Shown here: positions 1 to 8,716 of the stretch, in pieces
Layout: each line of letters begins with the position of its first letter
How positions within the stretch are numbered: the stretch's first letter is position 1
Source: Betaproteobacteria bacterium Ga0077532
Lineage (GTDB): Bacteria; Pseudomonadota; Gammaproteobacteria; Burkholderiales; Ga0077523
Direction: 5' to 3'
Length of the DNA: 64,000 nt
Assembly (NCBI GenBank): GCA_001464895.1
Contig: LNEE01000059.1
Coordinates: 1-64,000, forward strand
Made by a program: the position numbers and the translations under genes
The notes under the pieces: model-generated
The model's database searches: none
What the model saw: only the letters and a program-made list of their open reading frames with translations
Told to the model about the DNA's origin: nothing

Positions 1-85
1 AGACACCACCATGTCGAAAGCGCGAGGCCGCCAGACCTCTCTTCGTAGGGAGGCCGCGACGACTTTTCCCTTAAGGTAGTGCCAT

Positions 86-246
86 GGGGGCATGGCCCGC
101 TCCTACAGAAGCGTAGCCCGATCTCACGGCAGGCTGCGCATCCACGGACCTTGTAGGAGGGGCCCATGGCCCCGAAAGCGGTGGATGGCGTGGAAGCGCT
201 TCACCCGGAACAATCGCTTTCGCGGGCATGGCCCGCTCCTACAAAA
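86..246. repeat. REP-like element cluster, three copies
   Basis: Three related GC-rich palindromic units occur at 86-108 (minus orientation), 151-178 (plus) and 216-246 (minus). All fit a core of TTGTAGGAGCGGGCCATGCC followed by CGCGAAAGCG. Copies two and three are inverted relative to each other, as in a BIME. The unit resembles REP sequences mobilised by RAYT transposases in beta- and gammaproteobacteria. No transposase is in the window. The family assignment rests on pattern recognition, not a search. Confidence 0.7.
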
Positions 247-293
247 GCATGCCCCGCTTCACCGGTTCGCGGCGTATCAACGGGGGGATGTAC

Positions 294-309
294 AAGGGGC
301 TCTCCCCTT
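294..309. repeat. GC-rich palindrome, copy A
   Basis: AAGGGG CTCT CCCCTT forms a 6-bp stem with a 4-nt loop. A near-identical copy follows 61 bases downstream, and similar bases flank both (TTGGTGGT versus TGGTTGGT). It lies beyond the 3' end of the minus-strand betaine-binding protein gene, so it could also end that transcript. There is no T-run. The rest of 1-411, outside these palindromes and the REP units, shows no gene that I can support. Confidence 0.5.
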
Positions 310-354
310 GGTGGTCCTCCACGTGGGCCCCCGCAGCGGGCCGGTTGGCCCGAG

Positions 355-368
355 AGGGGCTCTCCCCT
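355..368. repeat. GC-rich palindrome, copy B
   Basis: AGGGG CTCT CCCCT is the second copy of the 294-309 palindrome. It sits 44 bases past the stop codon of the minus-strand gene at 412-1296. It could act as a transcript-end hairpin or be one unit of a dispersed repeat. Confidence 0.45.
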
Positions 369-411
369 GGTTGGTACGCCGCGCGGCTCGCCGCCGCGGG
401 CCAAATCAACG

Positions 412-1296
412 TCAGTCCTCTTCCGGCCCCTGGATCCAGAACGTCACGGTGTCCGGGTTGGAGCCGATCCAGCGCCGCGCGGCGTCGCGTGGGCTCATCT
501 TCTCGACGTTCACCCAGTAGTCCATCTCGGTGATCGCGCGCACCGAGAGTTCGACGCGCGCGAGGGTGTCCCGCTGCTTCTTGTTGAGCCGATCCCAGAG
601 GGTCTTGCTCGCCACCAGCACGGCGCGGTTCGGCCCGCCGAGCAGTTTCTGGGGTTCGTCCAGCACGCGCATCTTGTGGGCGCGGTTCAGGTACTGCGGC
701 TGCCACAGCGGCATCACGAACCAGTCCTTGGCGGCGATCCGCTCGTCGAAGTTGGCGACCCAGTCCTTCGCCGGGCCGGTCACCAGCTCGTAGCCGGCGC
801 CGGCGAGACCGTAGTGCTCGAAGATCTTCTTCGAGCCGATCATGAGACCGGAGTCGGGCAGCGTCCCGCGGATCGTCTTCACCATCTTCCCGGCCACCGC
901 CGGCTTCGCGAGGTCGGCCACGCTCTTCACTTCCGACACGGGCACGTATGCAGGCACGGCCCAGAACAGTTTCGCGTCGTCGTACAGCGTGGTGATCTGG
1001 ACGAGGTTCTCCTTGTGCTCGTTCCAGTACACCGCGTGCGCGTCGGGGAGCCAGACCGCCACGAACACGTCGACGCTGCCCTCGCTCAGCATCGGGAAGA
1101 TCTGGGAGTGGCTGCCGGACTTCAGCGACACACTCCACCCCATGCGCTCGAACATGAACTGCACGAGGTTCGCAGTCACCTCGTAGAACGTCAGGCTCGG
1201 GTGCCCGATGGTGACGACATCCGATCGCGCAGGTGCGGCGGTGGTGATCAGGCAGGCGAGCAGCGCGGTGCGCAGCAGGTGGGACAAGGAGCGCAT
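412..1296 (-). CDS. Glycine betaine/proline-type ABC transporter substrate-binding protein
   Basis: A 294-residue periplasmic binding protein of the OpuAC/ProX type, expected to deliver quaternary amines such as glycine betaine or choline to an ABC importer. The N-terminus is a clear Sec signal peptide with probable cleavage after about residue 25. The mature part begins with the family's VTIGHPSLTFYEVTA strand-helix and keeps the Trp-rich binding region (VAVWLPDAHAVYW, AKDWFVMPLWQPQYLN). A GAGGAA ribosome site precedes the ATG. No permease or ATPase gene is adjacent, so it is either an orphan receptor or has partners beyond the left edge. The exact ligand is not determined. Confidence 0.85.
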   Translation of the reverse strand: MRSLSHLLRTALLACLITTAAPARSDVVTIGHPSLTFYEVTANLVQFMFERMGWSVSLKSGSHSQIFPMLSEGSVDVFVAVWLPDAHAVYWNEHKENLVQITTLYDDAKLFWAVPAYVPVSEVKSVADLAKPAVAGKMVKTIRGTLPDSGLMIGSKKIFEHYGLAGAGYELVTGPAKDWVANFDERIAAKDWFVMPLWQPQYLNRAHKMRVLDEPQKLLGGPNRAVLVASKTLWDRLNKKQRDTLARVELSVRAITEMDYWVNVEKMSPRDAARRWIGSNPDTVTFWIQGPEED

Positions 1297-1389
1297 GGTC
1301 TCGGAATTCCTCTTCGTCGGGGTGACACGTCTCGGACGCGGTGCCCCTTGGAGTGCGGGGTGGCCGGCCGGTTCTGATCGGGCGGCGGA

Positions 1390-2652
1390 TTATGGCCCAG
1401 TTGCCGGCTTTCCCAGGTGCACCGGCAGATGCCGGAAGCCGCGGAACCGGATTCGCGGGTCGCGCTCGGCCGGACCGTCGGGCGCGATCGCCGGGAATCG
1501 CGCGAGCAGGCGCCCGATGGCGATGCGGGCTTCCAGCCGCGCCACGTTCATGCCGGCGCAGGCGTGATCGCCATGCCCGAAGGCCAGGTGTCGGTTGGGC
1601 TTCCGGCCCACGTCGAGGCGGTCGGGGTCGGGGAACTGCGCGGGGTCGCGGTTCGCGGCGCCGATGGCGAGCGTGACGAACGTCCCTGCGGGGAAGGCGT
1701 GACCGCCGATCGCCATCGGCAGCGTGGTCACGCGATTGTTCAGCTGCAGCGGACTCTCGAACCGCAGGAGTTCCTCGACGCCGCTTGCGAGCAGCGCGGG
1801 CGACTCCCGCAGCCGCGCCAGTTCGCCGCGATGCCCCAGGAGCGCGTGCATCCCGTTGCCGATGAGGTTGGTCGTGGTCTCGTGGCCCGCGTTCAGCAGG
1901 AAGATGCAGTTGTGGAGGAGTTCCGGTTCGGAGAGCCGCTCGCCGGCTACCTCGCCCTGGATGAGCCGCGTGAGCACATCGGCCTCGGGGTCGCCGGGAT
2001 GCGCGCGCCGGTCGGCCACGAGCGTGCGGAGGTAGTCGACGAACTCGGTGACGGCGACGTTCCCGCGTGTCAGCACGTCGGTCGAGGGGGCCGGTTCCAG
2101 GGCGGAGAGGATGGCGAGGGACCACCCGCGCAGCGGGCCCCGCTCGTCGCGCGGCACGTCGAGCAGATTGCCGATGACCTCCACGGGGATCTCCGCCGCG
2201 AAGTCCTCGATGAGATCGGCGTGCGGCCAGCGCTCGGCCATCCCGTCCAGCAGACGATCTACGAGTGCGGTGACGCCCGCCTCCATGCGGACGATCGCCC
2301 GCTGGTCGAGCGCACCCATCAGCAGCTTCCGCACGCGCGTGTGGCGCGGGGGATCACTGAAGACGAGGCTCGTCGTGTGGTGCTCGAAGAGCGGGCTCTC
2401 GCCGAACTTCGGCCGGAACTCCGCGCGCTTGTCCGAGCTGGCGCGGGGATCGCGGTAGAGGGTGGCCACGTCCGCGTAGCGCGTGAGCAGGACGCCGCCA
2501 TCGGGCATGGCGTGCACGGGTGCGTGGGTCCGGAGCAGCGCGTACCACTGGTACGGGTTGTCGATGAAGCCGCGCGGCGGCGCCGTCAAACGAAAGTCGG
2601 CTGCGAGCGCGACCGGGTCGGCGGTGGTGTCGATCGGGTGGTAGTGCGGCAT
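1390..2652 (-). CDS. Cytochrome P450
   Basis: A soluble bacterial P450 of 420 residues that should insert one oxygen atom into an unknown substrate using electrons from separate redox partners. The haem-ligand loop FGHGDHACAG places the thiolate at Cys365. The I-helix shows AGHETT and the K-helix ExxR is present in EELLR. Length and the absence of a membrane anchor fit the class I ferredoxin-dependent type. The start at 2652 has GGAGG upstream; the open frame extends further but reads into the overlapping VanZ gene. No ferredoxin or reductase gene is nearby. It follows the VanZ-like gene by 8 nt, so GST, VanZ-like and P450 probably share a transcript. Confidence 0.93.
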   Translation of the reverse strand: MPHYHPIDTTADPVALAADFRLTAPPRGFIDNPYQWYALLRTHAPVHAMPDGGVLLTRYADVATLYRDPRASSDKRAEFRPKFGESPLFEHHTTSLVFSDPPRHTRVRKLLMGALDQRAIVRMEAGVTALVDRLLDGMAERWPHADLIEDFAAEIPVEVIGNLLDVPRDERGPLRGWSLAILSALEPAPSTDVLTRGNVAVTEFVDYLRTLVADRRAHPGDPEADVLTRLIQGEVAGERLSEPELLHNCIFLLNAGHETTTNLIGNGMHALLGHRGELARLRESPALLASGVEELLRFESPLQLNNRVTTLPMAIGGHAFPAGTFVTLAIGAANRDPAQFPDPDRLDVGRKPNRHLAFGHGDHACAGMNVARLEARIAIGRLLARFPAIAPDGPAERDPRIRFRGFRHLPVHLGKPATGP

Positions 2653-2660
2653 GGCCGTGC

Positions 2661-3050
2661 TCAGCCTCCGAGTCGTGCGCGCAGCCTGCCGGCGAGCGCG
2701 AGGAAATCCGGGAGCCGCGGTGGGGCGAGCGCCCATCCGAGAAGCACGCCGGCGGTGTTCGCGCCGGCGTCGAGCAGCGAGGCTTCGCGATACCCGGTGA
2801 AGCTCTGCGCGATCTCGAGTCCGATGCCGAGCGCGATCAGCCAGGCAGCCGTGCGCATGCGGCTGGCCCGTGTCGCCGCAAGCTGGACCCACCACAGCAT
2901 CATGCCGCCGTAGGCTGCGAAGTGCTGGATCTTGTCGCCCTGCTCGATATCCAGTTCCGGCGGATGCGGCTTCAGCGAGAAATACACGACGATGACTACG
3001 CCGATCCAGCCGACGAGGGTCCAGGCGCGTCGCACGTCCATCGCGGCCAT
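2661..3050 (-). CDS. VanZ-like membrane protein
   Basis: A 129-residue protein with about four hydrophobic segments: a start helix near 10-24, helices near 43-58 and 68-85, and a C-terminal one near 95-110. The motif DKIQHFAAYGGMMLWW and the GIGLEIAQSF segment are typical of VanZ-like proteins, whose biochemical role outside teicoplanin resistance is unknown. The ATG overlaps the stop of the upstream GST gene as TGATG, implying translational coupling. An alternative ATG lies three codons in, at 3041. The family call is firm; the function is not. Confidence 0.8.
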   Translation of the reverse strand: MAAMDVRRAWTLVGWIGVVIVVYFSLKPHPPELDIEQGDKIQHFAAYGGMMLWWVQLAATRASRMRTAAWLIALGIGLEIAQSFTGYREASLLDAGANTAGVLLGWALAPPRLPDFLALAGRLRARLGG

Positions 3051-3673
3051 CAGGTGAGCGGCTGCATCACGGCCTTCCGGAAGGCCGGGCGCTGCGCGAG
3101 GCGGTCGAACCATCGTTCCACGTGCGGGAAGGCCGGCCGCTCGATGGGCAGCGCGAACCAGCGCCACACGCCGCAGCCGAGGGGGATGTCGCCCATGGTG
3201 AACTCGTCCCCCGCCACGTACGCGCGATCCGTCAGGTGCGATTCGAGCATGCGCGTCACCTCGATCGTCTGCAGGCGCGAGGCTTCCATCGCCGCGGGAT
3301 CTCGATCCGCCTCTGGCGTGCGCACGATGTTCCAGAAGACCGGTCGGATCGCAGGCCAGTACACCATGTTCTGCCAGTCCATCCAGCGGTCCGCCTCGGC
3401 GCGCACGCGGAGGTCGATGGGCCAGAGGGCGCCCGGCGCGTGCTTCGCGGCGAGGTAGCGCACGATCGCGTTGGACTCCCAGAGCACGAAGCCGTCGTCC
3501 TCCACCATCGTGGGCACCAGGCCGTTCGGATTCAGCGTCCGGTACGCCGGCGTGTCGACCACACCGAACGCGCCACCGGCATCGCGGCGCTCGTAGGGCA
3601 GCCCGAGTTCCTCCAGGCACCACAGCGGCTTCTGCACGTTGACCGAGTTGTCACGGCCCCAGATGACCAGCAT
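3050..3673 (-). CDS. Glutathione S-transferase family protein
   Basis: A 207-residue cytosolic GST. The N-terminal thioredoxin-like domain (about 1-78) starts LVIWGRDNSVNVQKPLWCLEE, with Ser/Asn at the place where the catalytic residue lies in theta/beta-type enzymes. It carries the cis-Pro (NGLVPTMV) and the glutathione-contact ESNAI. The helical C-terminal domain ends with the FTMGDIPLG N-capping box. It probably conjugates or reduces electrophiles with glutathione. It heads the GST-VanZ-P450 set, which could suggest xenobiotic handling, though this is only inferred from neighbours. Confidence 0.88.
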   Translation of the reverse strand: MLVIWGRDNSVNVQKPLWCLEELGLPYERRDAGGAFGVVDTPAYRTLNPNGLVPTMVEDDGFVLWESNAIVRYLAAKHAPGALWPIDLRVRAEADRWMDWQNMVYWPAIRPVFWNIVRTPEADRDPAAMEASRLQTIEVTRMLESHLTDRAYVAGDEFTMGDIPLGCGVWRWFALPIERPAFPHVERWFDRLAQRPAFRKAVMQPLT

Positions 3674-3711
3674 GTTCGATGACTCGCGGAAGATGTTGTC
3701 GGGAGCGGCGC

Positions 3712-5586
3712 TCAGGCGACGCCTTCGTCCAGCACGCGCAGGAGGTCCGGGCCGTAGCGTTCGAGCTTCGCCGCCCCCACGCCGCCGATGCGGGCGAGCG
3801 CGTCGAGCGACTGCGGCACGGTGCGGGCGACCTCGGCCAGCGTCGCGTCGTGGAACACGACGTATGCCGGCAGTCCATGGGCCTTCGCGACGGTGCCGCG
3901 CCAGGCCTTGAGGGCGGCGAACCGCATCTGCGCCTCGTCGTCGAGCGCCAGCGCCGCAGCCGGAGCCTTCGCCTCGCGCCGGCTGCCGCCGCGCTTCTTC
4001 TCCGTCGGGCGCCGCAGCGTGATCGACACTTCGCCGCGCAGCACGGACCGGGCGGATTCCGTCAGTTCCAGCGTGTTGAACTCGCCCTCGGCCCGCACGT
4101 GGCCGAGCGCCACGAGCTGCCGGACGACGCCGCGCCACTGGGCCTCGGAGAGATCCGCACCGATCCCGAAGGTGGTGAGGTCGCGATGCCCGAACTGCGT
4201 GACCTTGTCGGTGACCTTGCCGCGCAGGACGTCGATCAGATGCACGGCCCCGAATCGCGACGGACCGCCCGGATGCTGCGCGAACCGCCAGATGCACGAG
4301 AGCGCCTTGCGGGCAGCCTCGGTGGCGTCCCACGTCTCCGGCGCCACCAGACAGTTGTCGCAGTTCCCGCAAGGCTGTGAGGCTTCGCCGAAATAGTCGA
4401 GCAGTCGCACACGCCGGCAGTCGTGCGCCTCCGCCAGCGCGAGGAGGGCATCGAGCTTTCCGCGCTGCACGCGCTTGAAGGCTTCCTCCGCCGGGCTCTC
4501 GTCGATCATCCGCCTCTGGTTTACGACGTCCGCGAGGCCGTAGGCCATCCAGGCGTCGGCGGGCTGGCCGTCGCGGCCTGCGCGGCCGGTCTCCTGGTAG
4601 TACGCCTCGATGTTCTTCGGCAGGTCGAGATGCGCCACGAAGCGCACGTCGGGCTTGTCGATGCCCATCCCGAACGCGATCGTCGCGACCATCACGAGGC
4701 CGTCCTCGCGGAGGAACCGGTCCTGGTGCTCGCGCCGCACGGCTGCGTCGAGGCCGGCGTGGTAGGGGAGGGCGGGGATGCCGGCGGCGGAGAGCGCCGT
4801 CGCGGTCTCCTCCACCTTGCTGCGGCTGCCGCAGTACACGATACCGGCGTCGCCCGGGTGCTCGTCGCGCAGGAACCGAAGCATCTGCTCGCGGGCGCCG
4901 TCCTTCTCGACGATGGTGTAGCGGATGTTCGGCCGGTCGAAACTGCTGACGAAGAGACGCGCATCCTCCAGCGCGAGCCGCGTGACGATGTCGGCGCGGG
5001 TGTGTGCGTCGGCGGTGGCGGTGAGCGCGATGCGCGGCACGCGCGGATAGCGTTCGTGCAGCGCCGAAAGGCCGAGATACTCCTCGCGGAAATCGTGACC
5101 CCACTGGCTCACGCAGTGGGCCTCGTCGATGGCGAAGAGCGACAGGTGCCCGCGTTCGTCGAGCGCATCCATCATCGCGAGGAAGCGTGGGGTCAGCACG
5201 CGCTCCGGCGCCGCGTAGAGCAGTGTGAGGCGGCCGCTGCGCAGTTCCGCTTCGACGGCCTGCGCCTGCGCGCTGTCGAGCGTGGAGTTGAGGAACGCGG
5301 CATTGACGCCGGCCTCTTCCAACGCGCCCACCTGGTCGTGCATGAGCGCGATGAGAGGGCTCACCACGATGGCCACGCCGTGCCCCGCGCGATGCCTGGC
5401 GATCGCCGGGATCTGATAGCAGAGGCTCTTGCCGCCGCCGGTCGGCATCAGCACCAGCGCGTCACCGCCTGCGCACACGTGGTCCACCACCTCGGCCTGG
5501 TGGCCGCGGAACGCGCCGTAGCCGAAGACTTCGCGGAGGATGTCGCGCGGCGAGGCGGACACGTCGGCGGTTGCCGTGAGGTTCAT
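3712..5586 (-). CDS. recQ: ATP-dependent DNA helicase RecQ
   Basis: A full-length (624 residues) superfamily 2 3'-5' DNA helicase for recombination and stalled-fork processing. Walker A is MPTGGGKS (Lys53) and Walker B is DEAH. The RecQ aromatic-rich loop ([10 protein letters not shown]) follows. Motif VI is [10 protein letters not shown]. The RQC zinc site uses CGNCDNC plus an upstream Cys, and a winged-helix region and C-terminal HRDC domain (about 545-620) are present. The order helicase-RQC-HRDC matches Escherichia coli RecQ. The gene lies 38 nt upstream of the GST gene and 24 nt downstream of nudC. Confidence 0.97.
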   Translation of the reverse strand: MNLTATADVSASPRDILREVFGYGAFRGHQAEVVDHVCAGGDALVLMPTGGGKSLCYQIPAIARHRAGHGVAIVVSPLIALMHDQVGALEEAGVNAAFLNSTLDSAQAQAVEAELRSGRLTLLYAAPERVLTPRFLAMMDALDERGHLSLFAIDEAHCVSQWGHDFREEYLGLSALHERYPRVPRIALTATADAHTRADIVTRLALEDARLFVSSFDRPNIRYTIVEKDGAREQMLRFLRDEHPGDAGIVYCGSRSKVEETATALSAAGIPALPYHAGLDAAVRREHQDRFLREDGLVMVATIAFGMGIDKPDVRFVAHLDLPKNIEAYYQETGRAGRDGQPADAWMAYGLADVVNQRRMIDESPAEEAFKRVQRGKLDALLALAEAHDCRRVRLLDYFGEASQPCGNCDNCLVAPETWDATEAARKALSCIWRFAQHPGGPSRFGAVHLIDVLRGKVTDKVTQFGHRDLTTFGIGADLSEAQWRGVVRQLVALGHVRAEGEFNTLELTESARSVLRGEVSITLRRPTEKKRGGSRREAKAPAAALALDDEAQMRFAALKAWRGTVAKAHGLPAYVVFHDATLAEVARTVPQSLDALARIGGVGAAKLERYGPDLLRVLDEGVA

Positions 5587-5610
5587 CGCGGCCCTGCCCG
5601 ATGCTGCCGG

Positions 5611-6447
5611 TCAGGCACCACGGAGTTCCGCGAGCGCATCCTCGATGAGGCGCCGCGCGATGCTCAGCCGATGGGGCAGCACCGGCAGCTGCTCCGGCGT
5701 GAACCAGTCGGCCGCCTCGATCTCGCCTGCCTGCGGCGTGATGTCGCCCGACACGTAGTCGCAGTGGAAGGCGACCATCAGCGAGTGCGGGAACGGCCAA
5801 GGCTGGCTCGAGAAGTAGCGGAGGTTGTTCACGACGACACCGACTTCCTCTTGCACCTCGCGGATCAGGCACTCCTCGAGGCTCTCACCCGGTTCCACGA
5901 ACCCGGCGAGCGCGCTCATCATGTTCGGAGGGAAGTGCGGCGAGCGCGCGAGCAGGAGTTCGCGCCCGCGGCGCACCAGTGCCATGGCGACCGGCGCGAG
6001 GCGCGGATAGTGGGTCTGGCCACAGCTCGGGCAGGCGCGCGAGCGCTCGTGTTCCTTGCGTTCGGTGGGCGTGCCGCAGCGGCCGCAGAATCGGTGCGAG
6101 CGGTCCCAGTCGACGATCTGCACGGCGCGGCCGGCGAGGAGAAAGGTCGCGTCGTCGATCACGCCGAAGAGGCTGCGCAGCCCGGCGAAATGGAGATCTT
6201 CCGGCGGCTCGGCGTCCTCCGGGCACTCGGCCGAGAAGCAATGCCGGCCGTCCAGCGTGCCGAGATACTGCGTCCGCAGCGGATCCAGGCCCAGCGCCTG
6301 CGGATGCGCGACGAAGGGCAGTTCCACGCGCGTGGGATCGCGCCGGATGAGGATGGTGTTGCCGCGGAAGACGAACCACCAAGCTTCACCCTCGATGGGC
6401 GCTGAGGGCGTGATGAGGGGGACGAAGCCTGGAGCGGAGAGGAGCAT
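5611..6447 (-). CDS. nudC: NAD(+) diphosphatase / NAD-decapping Nudix hydrolase
   Basis: A 278-residue NudC, which cleaves NAD(H) to NMN(H) plus AMP and in characterised homologues removes NAD caps from RNA. A variable N-terminal domain is followed by a zinc ribbon (CGRCG ... CPSCG, about 130-150). The Nudix box begins GFVEPGES and ends REVQEEVGV. The family signature SQPWPFPHSLM lies just after it. The chosen ATG at 6447 avoids overlap with lpd, which ends 14 nt upstream. Confidence 0.95.
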   Translation of the reverse strand: MLLSAPGFVPLITPSAPIEGEAWWFVFRGNTILIRRDPTRVELPFVAHPQALGLDPLRTQYLGTLDGRHCFSAECPEDAEPPEDLHFAGLRSLFGVIDDATFLLAGRAVQIVDWDRSHRFCGRCGTPTERKEHERSRACPSCGQTHYPRLAPVAMALVRRGRELLLARSPHFPPNMMSALAGFVEPGESLEECLIREVQEEVGVVVNNLRYFSSQPWPFPHSLMVAFHCDYVSGDITPQAGEIEAADWFTPEQLPVLPHRLSIARRLIEDALAELRGA

Positions 6448-6461
6448 GGCGTCGATCCGGC

Positions 6462-8231
6462 CTAGCGCTTCTTCGGCATGTAGAGGTCGGTGATGCTGCC
6501 CTCGGCGATCTCGGCCGCGAAGAACACCGTTTCGGACAGCGTAGGGTGCGGATGGATGGTGAGGCCGATGTCCTCGGCGTCGGCCCCCATCTCGAGCGCC
6601 AGCACCGTCTCGGCGATCAGCTCGCCGGCGTTGGGGCCGACCATCCCGGCCCCGAGCAGGCGGCGGGTGTTCTTCTCGAACAGCAGCTTCGTCACGCCTT
6701 CGTCGCGGCCCGTGGCGAGCGCGCGGCCGCTGGCGGCCCAGGGGAACGAGGCCTTCTCGAACTCGATGCCCTGCGCCTTCGCCTGCGTTTCCGTGAGACC
6801 CATCCACGCGATCTCGGGGTCGGTGTACGCCACCGACGGAATCGTGCGGGCGTCGAACGCGACCTTGTGCCCGGCGATCACCTCCGCCGCGAGCTTGCCC
6901 TCGTGCGTCGCCTTGTGCGCGAGCATCGGTTCGCCGCAGATGTCGCCGATCGCGAAGATGTGCGGCACGTTCGTGCGCTGCTGATTGTCCGCGGGGATGT
7001 AGCCGCGCTCGTTCACCGTGACGCCCGCGTTCTCGGCGCCGATGTCGCGGCCGTTCGGGCGGCGACCCACGGCCATCAGCACGCGGTCGTAGACCTGCGG
7101 CGCGGGCGCGCCTTCGCCTTCGAACGTCGCCTTCAGGCCCTCGGGTGTGGCTTCGAGCTTTGCCACCTTGGTCTTGAGCAGGATGGCCTCGTAGCGCTTC
7201 TCGATGCGCTTGTGCAGCGGCTTCACGAGATCGCGGTCGGCACCGGGGATGAGGCCGTCGGCGAGTTCCACGACGGAGATCTTCGCGCCGAGCGCGTCGT
7301 ACACGCAGGCCATCTCGAGGCCGATGATGCCGCCGCCGATCACGAGCATGCGCTTCGGGATCTCGGAGAGCTGCAGCGCACCGGTGGAGTCCACGAGCCT
7401 CGGGTCGTCGTACGGGAAGCCCGGGATCTTCGCCACGGAGGAGCCCGCGGCGATCACGCAGTTCTCGAACGAGACGGTCGACTTCGTGCCGTCCGCCGCG
7501 GTCACTTCGATCATGTGCGGCGAGGCGAAGCGGCCGGTGCCCGTGAGGACGTCGACCTTGCGCTGCTTCGCGAGGCCCGCGAGGCCCTTCGTGAGCCGGC
7601 CCACGACGCCGTCCTTCCAACCGCGCAGCGCGTCGAGGTCGACGGCGGGGGCGCCGAACTTCACTCCGAAGTGCGCCATCTCCTCGGCCTCGGAGATCAC
7701 GCGCGCCGCATGCAGGAGCGCCTTCGACGGGATGCAGCCGACGTTGAGACACACGCCGCCGATGGTGGCGTAGCGCTCGATCATCACGACCTTCTTCCCG
7801 AGGTCCGCAGCGCGGAACGCGGCGGTGTAGCCGCCGGGGCCGGAGCCCAGGACGACGACGTCGGCGTGGACGTCACCCTTCGCCGTGGCGGCAGCCGGTG
7901 CCGCGGGAGCGGGCGCCGCGGCTGGCGCTGCCGCCGCTGGCGCGGCTGCCACCGGCGCCGGTGCGGCGGGCTTGGCGGCCGGCACGTCGCCGGCGGCGTC
8001 CAGCGTGATGAGCAGCACGCCCATCGAGACCTTGTCGCCCACCTTCACCTTCACGTCCTTCACCGTACCTGCTGCGGGCGACGGCACTTCCATCGTGGCC
8101 TTGTCGGATTCGAGCGAGACAATCGGATCTTCCTTGGCGAGCGTGTCGCCCACCTTCACGAGCACCTCGATGACGGGGATGTCGTGGAAATCGCCGATGT
8201 CGGGAACGGTCACTTCCAGCAGTTGGCTCAA
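6462..8231 (-). CDS. lpdA: Dihydrolipoyl dehydrogenase with N-terminal lipoyl domain (E3)
   Basis: A 589-residue flavoenzyme that reoxidises dihydrolipoyl groups of 2-oxoacid dehydrogenase complexes with NAD. Residues 1-80 form a lipoyl domain with the lipoylated Lys at about 44 (ESDKATMEVP). An Ala/Pro-rich swinging linker (about 82-118) follows. The FAD-binding motif is GSGPGGYTAAF, the redox disulfide is Cys161/Cys166 (CLNVGC), and the C-terminal His-Glu pair is in HPHPTLSE. The start is TTG, set by AGGAG 8 nt upstream. Lipoyl-bearing E3s are usual for betaproteobacterial pyruvate dehydrogenase, but aceE and aceF are not here. Confidence 0.96.
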   Translation of the reverse strand: MSQLLEVTVPDIGDFHDIPVIEVLVKVGDTLAKEDPIVSLESDKATMEVPSPAAGTVKDVKVKVGDKVSMGVLLITLDAAGDVPAAKPAAPAPVAAAPAAAAPAAAPAPAAPAAATAKGDVHADVVVLGSGPGGYTAAFRAADLGKKVVMIERYATIGGVCLNVGCIPSKALLHAARVISEAEEMAHFGVKFGAPAVDLDALRGWKDGVVGRLTKGLAGLAKQRKVDVLTGTGRFASPHMIEVTAADGTKSTVSFENCVIAAGSSVAKIPGFPYDDPRLVDSTGALQLSEIPKRMLVIGGGIIGLEMACVYDALGAKISVVELADGLIPGADRDLVKPLHKRIEKRYEAILLKTKVAKLEATPEGLKATFEGEGAPAPQVYDRVLMAVGRRPNGRDIGAENAGVTVNERGYIPADNQQRTNVPHIFAIGDICGEPMLAHKATHEGKLAAEVIAGHKVAFDARTIPSVAYTDPEIAWMGLTETQAKAQGIEFEKASFPWAASGRALATGRDEGVTKLLFEKNTRRLLGAGMVGPNAGELIAETVLALEMGADAEDIGLTIHPHPTLSETVFFAAEIAEGSITDLYMPKKR

Positions 8232-8337
8232 CGCGGACTCCTTTGTTCGTGGGCTTCTTCCGACGCACCGGAGGTCGGGTCCGGTGGATGCGGCGGATCG
8301 CGATGGCCGACCCCGCGGGGGGTGACCATGGCGGGGT

Positions 8338-8709
8338 TCATTTCAGCAGGGCGGCGGCGAGCGCTGCGATGCCGACGATCAGCGCGGCGGTGGCGAGCCA
8401 GGTCAGTCGGCGCTGCCGCGCGGCGATGGCCGCGAAGCTCTCGGCGATCTGCCGGCCCTGGCTCTCGTGGGCCTTCGCCTGCTGCTCGGAATGGCTGCGC
8501 AGGCGCTCAAGGTTGGTCTTCAGCAGCTCGATCTCGAACCGCAGGCGGGCGGCATCGGGAACATCCTCGCCCTCGCCGGACGGCATCGGTTGCGCGGGTT
8601 CGTCGTCGCGGGTGCGGTTGCGGAGGTCGCGCACGAAGTCCGGCACGCGCGAGGCGGCCTTCGCGATCTCGCCCCACGGGGCATGTCTCAACCAGGTCCA
8701 GGAGGCCAT
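8338..8709 (-). CDS. Small tail-anchored coiled-coil protein, unknown function
   Basis: A 123-residue protein I do not recognise. It has a charged N-terminal half, an amphipathic heptad-like stretch (about 55-95, rich in Leu, Glu, Gln and Arg) and one C-terminal transmembrane helix (about 103-121) ending in LLK. The shape is that of a tail-anchored inner-membrane protein with the coiled coil in the cytoplasm. It lies 7 nt downstream of proA and just before lpd. Codon use is like its neighbours. Confidence 0.7.
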   Translation of the reverse strand: MASWTWLRHAPWGEIAKAASRVPDFVRDLRNRTRDDEPAQPMPSGEGEDVPDAARLRFEIELLKTNLERLRSHSEQQAKAHESQGRQIAESFAAIAARQRRLTWLATAALIVGIAALAAALLK

Positions 8710-8716
8710 CGTCGTC

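Noticed and set aside
239..2125. 628-codon minus-strand frame spanning the left repeats, the betaine-binding gene and part of the P450 gene
   Set aside because: It runs out of frame through two well-supported genes and has Arg-rich nonsense composition.
7865..8000. Repeated GCGGCN units in lpd that look like a tandem repeat
   Set aside because: They encode the normal Ala/Pro-rich linker between the lipoyl and FAD domains.
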